Assembly (NCBI GenBank): GCA_030374765.1
Contig: JARGXX010000022.1
Location: forward strand, 434,001-498,000
Source of the DNA: Agarophyton chilense
Taxonomy: Eukaryota > Rhodophyta > Florideophyceae > Gracilariales > Gracilariaceae
Length of the DNA stretch: 64,000 nucleotides
Reading direction: 5' to 3'
Position numbers and translations under genes: made by a program. The notes beneath the pieces are model-generated. The model had not been told where the DNA came from. It worked only from the letters and a program-made list of their open reading frames with translations, and searched no databases. This document shows, one piece after another, positions 55,871 to 64,000 of this stretch. Position 1 is the stretch's first letter. Each line of letters starts with the position of its first letter.

Positions 55871-56938
55871 TTAGAAATGGGATGTGCCCATGAGCCCGAC
55901 TATCGAGGAGTTGATCTCCCTGGGGGGTGGTATTCGCATGCGTCGATGATATCGCACGAGTTGCGAACGGGGGATATGAGCTATAGGTTCCCACGTATCC
56001 GCTTCCGGAGGGAAACCGTACCAACGGACTCGATACAGTAGTTCTCTGGTATCTTCATGCTCGCCATGTTCACATATGCGATCCCTAACATATTCCTGGG
56101 CGTTTCCCAATGCTTTCGCTGTTGGCGTGAGACTCCTGTTAACAGGTTTGAAATGCCTTAGGTCTGACCCAAGCGTCTCTGTGTTAGCAGTCTTGGCGTC
56201 GCTAAGCGTTCGCTCGTCGACTAACTGTCGTTCTGCCCGCAGGGGAAGTGTACTCATTCCTTGAGAACCTTTCTCAGATAAAGAGCTATCCTGTTTTCCA
56301 GGTTCCATAGAAGCGCACTTCTTGCTACTTCTCAATTCCATTCGTGGATGAACTTCTTTCGGTTTATCCGATTCTGACCGCTGTTGGGAGGATGATGGTG
56401 CTTGACCCACGACAGGAGGTGATACCTCTTCTTCTTCCTTCCCACGATGGATGGGAGCCGATATCGGCGGAACAGCGAGTGGCGCTTCACCTGACGGTTC
56501 AGCCTGAAGCGGCAAAGGCGCGTTTTCGCGTGCACTCGTTTCCAAGTCCTTGGGGTCAAATTCCAAAACATCTTTCCTGATTTCAGGTTCCATTTTTGTA
56601 CTTACGGGTGTGCGCGTGCCACGGGGCATATCCCGGTATTTCGGAAGCTGTCCGTGATTGGCGTACGCAACCGCCGGCGGTGGGAGATCAGGAGCTTTCT
56701 CCTCCGCTCGAGCCATTGGTGGCGGTTCACTCTCCCCAGAGTCACTTGGGCTTTTGCCTTGACGTTCCGTCGCACTTGCCCCCTTAGTTCTACCAGATAC
56801 ATGGACTTCCACGTGCGGGTCAGGCGCGACTTTAACGCGATCGCGCGATACACGTTCAACGTCCTCATTTGTCTTGATGACCACTGTGTCTTCATCAAGT
56901 TCCACCACTTTGAAGGGTCCAGCCGCTATCGGCAACAA
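55871..56938 (-). CDS. Gypsy integrase C-terminal extension with chromodomain
   Basis: A 355-residue open stretch. The start (PFKVVELDEDTVVIKT) is the integrase C-terminal beta-barrel. A long Pro/Glu/Ser-rich linker follows, then a chromodomain (about 278-335: EYVRDRICEHGEHED, LLYRVRWYGFPPEADTWEP). It marks the element as a chromovirus. Confidence 0.85.
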   Translation of the reverse strand: MLPIAAGPFKVVELDEDTVVIKTNEDVERVSRDRVKVAPDPHVEVHVSGRTKGASATERQGKSPSDSGESEPPPMARAEEKAPDLPPPAVAYANHGQLPKYRDMPRGTRTPVSTKMEPEIRKDVLEFDPKDLETSARENAPLPLQAEPSGEAPLAVPPISAPIHRGKEEEEVSPPVVGQAPSSSQQRSESDKPKEVHPRMELRSSKKCASMEPGKQDSSLSEKGSQGMSTLPLRAERQLVDERTLSDAKTANTETLGSDLRHFKPVNRSLTPTAKALGNAQEYVRDRICEHGEHEDTRELLYRVRWYGFPPEADTWEPIAHIPRSQLVRYHRRMRIPPPREINSSIVGLMGTSHF

Positions 56939-56950
56939 CTTATGACGAGA

Positions 56951-59900
56951 TTATTCCTGTTTGTCCGGTCTTTCAACTCGCACGACGACGTGACCTCCTA
57001 CTCGGATTGCCGAATTTCCTCTTCGCCTTCTAGCGTCATAGTTTCGCTTATAGCGAGCTTGCGTCTTTGATAACTCTTTAGCGGCTTCTTCCGCTCTGGC
57101 CTTCAGGTCATTTCTCCATTTCAGATGGTACTTAGCCGGGGTCGGCGCGTCCAATTCTGTCTCGTCGTCGAGCGCAACCGGTAAAGCGGGAGGGTTACGT
57201 GAGAGCACGAGGTCGAAAGGTGCCGTCTTTGTAGAGGTATGCATCTGCGTATTGTATGCGTAGCACAGAGTATCTGTAAGCATGTCCCATTCTTTTGGGT
57301 GGCCCCCGATGTAGTGTCGTAGTGCTGCTATCAGCGTGCGGGTGAAACGCTCCACCTGACCGTTGCATTGCGGATGATAGGTCGTGGTAAACACGTTTCG
57401 AATGCCCATAATGCGGCAAACATTCTGAAAGAACTTCGCAACGAAATGCTTCCCATTATCTGATAACAGGACTTCTGGTGGTCCGTATATAAATACCCAT
57501 TGTTTAAGAAAAGCCTGCGCGATTACGGTTACGGTTATCCGCTTCAGCGGCACAGTCCGCACTAGCTTCGAGAAACGGTCGGTGATTACCAATAGGTAGC
57601 GATAACCTCGCCTTGAGCGAATCAATCCCCCTAGGATGTCGATATTGACGTATTGTAAAGGCGCTTTCGCCTGGAATAACGTCATCGGTTTCCGCTTCCT
57701 GTAAAGCTTCACGCGATTCTTTGCACATGTTGTACACAACCTCACTGTAGCATGGCAGTCCATTGCCAAAGCAGGCCAGTAAAAATCTCTTCTTAGAGTC
57801 ATGAACAACTTCGTACCTCCTGGATGACCAGACAGCCTGCTGTAGTGTGCCAGATGGAGTACTCGACTCTTCAAGACGTGCGGAAGCACGATTTGATCAT
57901 GCTTTTCGACATTTCTTAACAGTATTCCTCGTGAATCGAGTGAAAATGGGAGCTCCTTCCCCCCGTTAAGACGAGAGAGTATCGACGCACAAAACATATC
58001 GGCGTGTTGCTCATTGAGAAGCTCAGTGCACGAGATTCGCTCGAGCTGAACTGAAGGGTCAGTGTCTGCTAATGAAAGTAACGGGTCTGCATCCTAATAA
58101 TCATCAAGGGTCTCTTGTTCCTCTTCTTCAAAAGATGGTGAATGGGTCTCCATGTAGAAGCAAGGTATCTCTTCATCGATTTCGCCTTGGGTTTCGCCCA
58201 GTGTTTTGAGTCCCGATAGCGCGTCAGCTTGGACATTTGCCAATCCCTTCGTATACTTCACTTCGAAATCGAATTCAGAAAGGCGTAAGCGCCATCGTGT
58301 GAGACGACCAGACGGGTCTGTAGTGGACAGTAACCATCGTAGAGACGAATGATCCGTGTTGACGGTAAAACGTTCTCTTTGGAGATACGGTCGCAATGTG
58401 GTTAGAGCCTAAACGACTGCAAGGCATTCCTTTTCTGAAACTGAATACTTCTTCTCAGCTGCGTTCAGCGATCTTGACCAGTAACCAATGGGTTTGCGTT
58501 CACCATCAGGGTGTGTTTGAAAAAGGGCACACCCTACTTGGTACCCGCTAGAGTGGGTATCCACTGAGTATGGCAGGTTGGGGATGGGCAGCGCCAAGAC
58601 TGGGGCTGTAATGATCTTTTTTTCAGCGTTTCGAACGCTTCCGCTTCAGCTTGTCTGAATTGTTCCAGCTGTACTGGTTGTCCTTTACTCAGCTTTGCGT
58701 TGAGCGGTGCCGCTATATGCGAGTATCGCGGCACAAATCGTCGGTAGACGTTGCACAAGCCGAGGAAAGAACGCAATTGCTTCTGTGTCGACGGAGGTTG
58801 TACTTCGCGGAGAGCCGCTGTTTGTGCCTCTTGAATGGCAAGCTGTCCCGGCTTGATCACATGTCCTAAGTACCGGACGGTGCCAGCGAACCATTTGCAT
58901 TTCTTGAACTTCAAGGTGATACCTGCGCTCTGTAGTGCTTTGAGGATCTCCTCGAAATGCCGTAAATGGCTTTCCACATCCTGGGAAAAGATGATCACAT
59001 CGTCCAAATAGACTAAACAAGTCTTCCACTTGTATCTTGAGAGCAAGATGTCCAGAGTACGCTGGAAAGTATCCGGTGCATTCGTTAAGCCAAAGGGCAT
59101 CCTTTTGAAATGGTAGAGACCGGCGTGACACGCAAATGCGGTTTTGTCTTGGTCTTCTTCCGCTACAGGCACCTGCCAATAGCCAGAGTGGGCGTCCAAC
59201 GTGGTGAACACGTTCGCTTCTCCTAAGCTCTCAATACATTCGTCCATTCGAGGCAACGGGTATGTATCCCGAACTATAACTGCGTTCAGTTTTCGAGAAT
59301 CGATACAGAATCGTAAAGAACCATCAGGTTTTGGAACCAGCACCACTGGTGAGGCCCAAGCAGATTGAGCTGCTTCGATTACTCCTTCTTCCAGCATTTT
59401 GCTGACATTCTCCTCCTCGATTTGGCGAGTTCGCGGTCCCGCGCTGTAGGGTGGTTGGGAGATGGGTCGTGACCCTTGGACCAAATCAATGTGGTGTTCC
59501 GTAGCGGAGATCTCTCCTAGTTTTCCACTCCACATGGATGTATACTTCTTCAGCATAGATCTGATCTTCGTTCTGTAGTGTTCCGACACATGTGCTAAGT
59601 CTAGCTCATCGACCAGGCTCTCTGGATCCTTTGCCGTTTGCAATTGACCTCCAGATGGAGTTTGCAGTTCTTCGTCTGTGTCACCGACATGGTTTAATCC
59701 CAATATTTCTGCGGTAGAAATAGGAGTAGGGACCACCACTGTGGGATGAGACAAAGCTGTTGCAACAACCTGATTATTAGGTATCTGATAATCGTTATCG
59801 GTGAAGTTACTCACTTGTATCCAAAAGGGGCTACCAGGATCAACCTGAACAATGCCGTTAGCGACTAGAAATCCACGGGATTCGTACATCCGAGTATTCG

Positions 59901-60648
59901 GTTGAATTACCACGAGTCCGTGTCGTTCTGTTCTTACTTGAACCCAAGTTTGGGTATGCGCCTTCAGCATGGCACTCTTCGCTACTCGAATCCTCGGCGA
60001 GACACGTCCTCGAAAAATCCCGTGTTCCATAGATGGTGGAAGTGGAGGTGCTTCGGAGCAACGACGCACTGGCTTGCGAACAATTGGCACCATTGATTCA
60101 TCATCTAGTTCCACTAGTTTTCTTCGCGGGCGAATGGCTTCGACAAACTTGTCGAAATAATCACATCCCAGTACCACTGGTGCAGATAACCTCTTACAGA
60201 CGATGAAGTCGACTAGGACTACAAAGCGTCCCAAACGCACCACGAGTCGAACTGTTCCCAGTGTCTTCACAGAATTTTTGTTGGCATCCCGGAGGTCCGG
60301 TGAAGGACCGTATCGAATACGTTCTAAGTCAGCAGGAGCGAGCTCCGATTCCCGTATAAAGTTCGGACCAGCACCTGTGTCCAGGATAGTCAATCGACGA
60401 GATAAAAGATTCCTGTCAGAGCCGATGTCGGCATAGACCTTATAGTTTCTTTTAGACATTACTTTGAGGTAACTTTCCCGTTTTGACGGACAAGTATAAC
60501 GTCTCCAAGGACGATGTAACTCACAGTCAAACTGTACTCGCTTTCCGTCCGGCGAAATGATTCCGTACGGCGGAAATTTGGGAGGCCTTAAGAGAATCTT
60601 GGGCTTCCAAGCGCGGGAGCAGGGAGGCGAGCTCTCCTTGGTCAGCAC
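56951..60648 (-). pseudogene. Gypsy pol region (protease, RT, RNase H, integrase)
   Basis: Protease LTILDTGAGPNFI, reverse transcriptase with FCIDSRKLN and VYLDDVIIFS, RNase H with TDHSSLRWLL and ADALSG, and integrase with the HHCC finger (HPGGTKLFMTLRRDFYWP, CTTCAKNR) and core (VNIDILGG, LSDNGKHF, HPQCNGQVERF) follow in Ty3/gypsy order. The region is not one open frame. Confidence 0.92.
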
Positions 60649-60950
60649 TACGGGATCGACTAGTGCAGACGCTCTAGGGGCTCCCTCACTTAGTTTTCCG
60701 GTTGCACCGGCTTATTCGCCTCAAAGGCGCCTCTTCCTACCGAGGTTCCGGGTTGTAACACTTCAGCATTCTGAGCACCCGGCTTGTCCGTCCGGCGCAT
60801 TGGTGTCTGAGAAAACCAACTTTTGGCTTTCCAATACATGCCCGCCGGTACGCGGCTCCTTTCCTCTTCTGAGAGTGCTTCATAATTCGTCATGATACGA
60901 CTCAGATCCTTTGCAGGAAGCGTGCATTCTGCACTCAAATGGCGTTTTCC

Positions 60951-62927
60951 TTAACATGAATAACAAATCAACCCTTCACGACGGTTGGTCAACATAGGTG
61001 GTGAATGGTATGCCGTGCGAGTATCCACCCATCCGGGTTTCCCGTTCTTAAAACCTCCTTGTGGTGGCACCGTGTAGGGACGGTAAATAGGGAGACGGCC
61101 CTCCATAGCCATTAGGGCTTCCTCGTCCTGAGACTCCGAGTGTGGGAAATCCACTGTAGGTACAGAAGAGTCCGTATATTCCATTAAATGGACCGCCTCC
61201 CCATGCGAGTCACTCCCTTTGGGTGCCAACGACAAATCTCGTGAGTCAACTGGAGATTCCAGATGTAGCAGTTTGCTGCGCTGATTAACTCTGGCGGAGA
61301 TCTTCTCCTTACCCATTGAGGTTCCAAAAGCCACTGAACGACGGGGGCTACCACGCGCTTTGGCCGCGTCTCCTTCAGCTTTCGCAAACTGAACTAACTC
61401 CAAAAAGGAGAATCTTCCATGCTTCTCTCGATATCGAGCTACCAACGACTTGATGCTCGGGTCCAGCCCGTCGATGTACAAGGTAATCTTGTCCTCCGTC
61501 GAGTGGACGTTTCCACAGCGAACTGAAGCTTTGTTAAGCCTTGAGCTGTACTCAGCTTCGCCCTCATCCGGCTTTTGGGTCACATCCCTAAGTTCCAGGA
61601 TCGCCTGACGTATCGCGTTTGAAGTCGCGTAACTGCGCAGCAAATACTGCACCGCCTCTGGCCATGAGGTAACGCCGCCTTCATCGGCTGCCATTGATCC
61701 GCAAGCGGAACGATATTGCTCTAAAGCAAAACCCTTCAGGAAGTATGGTAAAGACACAAATGCCTGTGGTTCACTCATCTCTAGAGTGTCTGCTTCGGCA
61801 ACGAATCGAGTGAGAAACTCGATAACGAGAATGGGGGTTTTCCCATCAAATGTTAAATCATTAAGGCCGATCTTCAATCGTTTGATGTGATCCTTCACCT
61901 TCGCGGTTTCGCGTCCTGAGCGCTTCTTGCTCTTCACCTTCAGACGGTAGTACCTGTAATTCAGGACCTTCCGATAAAGCGGATTCGTGCACGGGAGCAC
62001 CTTCAATCCTCTGTAAGGTGAGGCTTTTTTTCTCATCAACCACAAAGACGTGTTCTTCTTCCGAGATCGGGACCTTCGATGACCATCATCACTGTCGTCG
62101 TCATCTGACGTATCTGAATCATCAGAATCATCAGTGTTGGAACTGGAGCCCTCCGTACTTGACGATTCATCACTCGAATCACGTGCGGGCTTCCGCTTCT
62201 TACGTCGTGACTTCGACTTCTTCGAACGAGCTTCCTTCAAAGGAGCTCCTTCCTCTTCCAGCACGACTGGTTTAGCAGCAGTCTGCGCGTGAGCTGCCGC
62301 CTCCAGGCGTTCTAAAAGAGGGTTAGCTCGAGTGAGGACTTCCTCTACATCCACGGTTAAGCCGGGTAGCGCATCGGGCGTATTCCCGTACCTCTCCAGT
62401 AGATGGTTTAAATCCTCACGTAGTGTTTTCACTGATGCAGAGACCTGCTTCCCATCGTCTTGAAGAACGAGTGCTTGATGCGCACTGCGTAATTGTTCGA
62501 CATCAGCGATAAGAGCAGCGATCTGCGATTCCAACGCAACCATGCGCACACGCGAAGCGCTTGACTCAGACTTGAGACGACGCACTTCCCTGCGCAAATC
62601 ATCCTCTTTTTGAGGTCCGACGACCTCAGGGTCAACTACTGCTTCTGTGGTGGGCGTGACTGCCGCTGCCACAGGGGCCGGTACATCCGAGAGATCTCGT
62701 TCATCGTTCACCGAGCGTGAGCGCGACATCGCTTGACGATACAGCCGCTCTCCGGCTTCCACATATGAGGCGAGCCTCGGTTTCGGGGGTGGTCCCGCAG
62801 GACTGGGGCGACCAGTACTCGACTGGCTTCGGGTCTTCGGCATCCTAGACCAAATCTGAGTCCAGGTGCGAACCAAATGGTGTCTTCGACTTCTCGACCA
62901 CGTGTTCAACCACGATGAATTCTGCAA
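60951..62927 (-). CDS. Gypsy gag
   Basis: An open stretch of 658 residues. It has a Pro/Ser-rich head, a coiled-coil-like region (about 110-175), a basic KSKSRRKKRK block followed by an acidic Ser/Asp run (about 240-285), then a retrotransposon gag domain (about 340-520, with FVSLPYFLKGFALEQYRS and TLYIDGLDPSIKSLV). A zinc-knuckle start (CYSC) lies at its end. Confidence 0.8.
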   Translation of the reverse strand: MQNSSWLNTWSRSRRHHLVRTWTQIWSRMPKTRSQSSTGRPSPAGPPPKPRLASYVEAGERLYRQAMSRSRSVNDERDLSDVPAPVAAAVTPTTEAVVDPEVVGPQKEDDLRREVRRLKSESSASRVRMVALESQIAALIADVEQLRSAHQALVLQDDGKQVSASVKTLREDLNHLLERYGNTPDALPGLTVDVEEVLTRANPLLERLEAAAHAQTAAKPVVLEEEGAPLKEARSKKSKSRRKKRKPARDSSDESSSTEGSSSNTDDSDDSDTSDDDDSDDGHRRSRSRKKNTSLWLMRKKASPYRGLKVLPCTNPLYRKVLNYRYYRLKVKSKKRSGRETAKVKDHIKRLKIGLNDLTFDGKTPILVIEFLTRFVAEADTLEMSEPQAFVSLPYFLKGFALEQYRSACGSMAADEGGVTSWPEAVQYLLRSYATSNAIRQAILELRDVTQKPDEGEAEYSSRLNKASVRCGNVHSTEDKITLYIDGLDPSIKSLVARYREKHGRFSFLELVQFAKAEGDAAKARGSPRRSVAFGTSMGKEKISARVNQRSKLLHLESPVDSRDLSLAPKGSDSHGEAVHLMEYTDSSVPTVDFPHSESQDEEALMAMEGRLPIYRPYTVPPQGGFKNGKPGWVDTRTAYHSPPMLTNRREGLICYSC

Positions 62928-63036
62928 TTGCCGGAGGTGGTTAGATTATCGATAACTGTAATGATTCCACTTCTTCCAAGTATCGATATCGATTCCACGT
63001 TCCAGGAACGAACTGTTCAGTGCAGCTGACCACAGT

Positions 63037-63056
63037 GGTTCTAAGTCGGGAGACCA
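63037..63056 (-). promoter_or_regulatory. Primer-binding site of the gypsy element
   Basis: Two bases inside the 5' LTR, the plus strand reads GGTTCTAAGTCGGGAGACCA, which looks like a tRNA 3' end (T-arm GGTTCTA, terminal CCA). Its complement is therefore a good primer site. The tRNA species was not identified. Confidence 0.6.
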
Positions 63057-63058
63057 CT

Positions 63059-63725
63059 TGTAGTATCCGCTCTAACGGAGAGAGCAGGCACCTGCGACAG
63101 CGTTCGGACTGCCGATGGGTCGCTTGCGGCGAAGGAAAAGGGGTGGTAGAGCTGCAACACCAGCGAGCTGGAAGTGAGGTGTAAGGCCACTACTCGCCAG
63201 CGAGGGTGAACAGTGCAACTGTAAAACGTTGATGGAACGTAGGTACGACACGGCTCGTGAAGTGGTTGGGGGCTGACTATCTATTATAGCTCGTCCGGAT
63301 CTCCGGTTAAGGAATCCTAAGCGAGGAACAGAATAGTCATGATGCCCATGTTGTCTCCTTTACTTGGATTCGGCGCTCACCTCTGGTACACTATACACTG
63401 TGTGCTAGGGTGAGTGCCCAAATAAATATATAAGTAATACCCAGTGGTCACCCACTTAGCCAAACCACTGTATGGGTATGGTCCCTAATGGACGTCTAGC
63501 TACAAAAGGTAGTAAAACCTGCCACGTGGATCGCCACTACATGCGCCGTTGCAAGCCAGTCCACTCGTGATACCACGTGTTCCACCAATGTACCCTGCCT
63601 CCTGGCATCCTACGCGGTGTGCCGTTTCATATCACAAGTTTGATGACATCACTCACTTATGAGTTCCAACCGCGACTTCGCGAAAAAACATCCTATCGGA
63701 TTCCCCGACATAGTAGAATACTACA
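63059..63725 (-). repeat. Gypsy element 5' LTR
   Basis: 667 bases, paired with 53081-53747, upstream of gag in coding orientation. Confidence 0.93.
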
Positions 63726-64000
63726 GTAATATGATGGATTTATTAATGTGCCAGCGTAATGCGTTGTTGGAAATTGTACATGACCAATCAGGTACACCTA
63801 CATATACTTCCTGACACTGAGGAAATTTCTGGTCCTCTGTTATGATATATTTTATATAGTCTATATAAGGAGAATTCTCTTCCCAGCTATTACGTTTTCC
63901 CCATTTCATTCACAAACAAGTAAACTGTCTTTACTTTTCATCAACATCGTTCAACAAATCAAAGATCATCTTTGACATCTGGACGCCATTCGCTGAATCA
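63726..64000. other. Right flank of the gypsy element
   Basis: It begins with the second GTAAT target copy, then the other arm of the inverted repeat (ATGGATTTATT at 63734-63744, GCCAGC at 63750-63755). A minus-strand open stretch of 62 codons (63909-63721) crosses into the LTR and is not recognised. Confidence 0.4.

Larger units (their letters stand above)
53081..63725 (-). mobile_element. Chromodomain Ty3/gypsy retrotransposon with antisense ORF (fossil)
   Basis: This is a 10,645-base element. LTRs of 667 bases lie at 53081-53747 and 63059-63725, with TGTAGTAT...ATACTACA ends. The target duplication GTAAT lies at 53076-53080 and 63726-63730. The minus strand carries gag, protease, RT, RNase H, integrase and a chromodomain in gypsy order. 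A primer site adjoins the right LTR (63037-63056) and a polypurine run (GAGGGGGG) the left. Between the chromodomain and the 3' LTR lies a long plus-strand reading frame. Gag reads open; pol and the antisense frame are broken by a handful of interruptions. The LTRs differ at about 32 positions by eye (about 5%), an age similar to the copia at 31.3 kb. Confidence 0.93.

Overview
The window looks like nuclear DNA of an intron-poor eukaryote with a compact gene island set in transposon-rich sequence. The host genes are eukaryotic (TFIIH p44, a spliced PH-domain kinase, a SPINDLY-type glycosyltransferase), mostly single-exon and a few hundred to about 1,600 bases apart. They sit beside Ty1/copia and Ty3/gypsy elements, a Helitron, a PIF/Harbinger remnant and a LINE scrap. 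My best guess is a red alga of the Chondrus kind. That rests on gene style only and cannot be proved from the sequence.

Layout. 1-4.9 kb: decayed Helitron on the minus strand, running off the left edge and interrupted by a SINE-like repeat. 4.9-7.5 kb: sequence without recognised genes, with another SINE-like head and a 36-base double palindrome. 7.5-31.0 kb: the host island. It holds a Gfo/Idh/MocA oxidoreductase, a membrane-anchored periplasmic-binding-protein-like protein, TFIIH p44 (GTF2H2/SSL1) tail to tail with a PH-domain CAMK-type kinase, an AhpC/TSA-like protein, a SPY-type O-fucosyltransferase and a 1,718-residue membrane protein with Sel1 repeats. Between the first two genes lie an intron-retaining pseudogene copy of part of the kinase and a 5'-truncated LINE with a perfect 10-base target duplication. 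31.3-37.4 kb: a copia element with paired 337-base LTRs and a GTACA target duplication. 38.5-43.8 kb: an older copia fossil with an 887-base TIR element inside it. 43.8-51.0 kb: a repeat graveyard with a SINE-like copy and a chromodomain gypsy fragment. 51.0-52.8 kb: a PIF/Harbinger transposase remnant abutting a second, inverted copy of the TIR element. 53.1-63.7 kb: a 10.6-kb chromodomain Ty3/gypsy element with paired 667-base LTRs and a GTAAT target duplication.

The most unusual object is the large gypsy element. Between pol and its 3' LTR it carries a long reading frame on the opposite strand, converging on the chromodomain end of pol. The older fragment at 48.4-49.9 kb has the same convergent layout. 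The host genes serve unrelated housekeeping and signalling roles, and I see no operon-like or pathway grouping. Divergence and identity figures are counts by eye.
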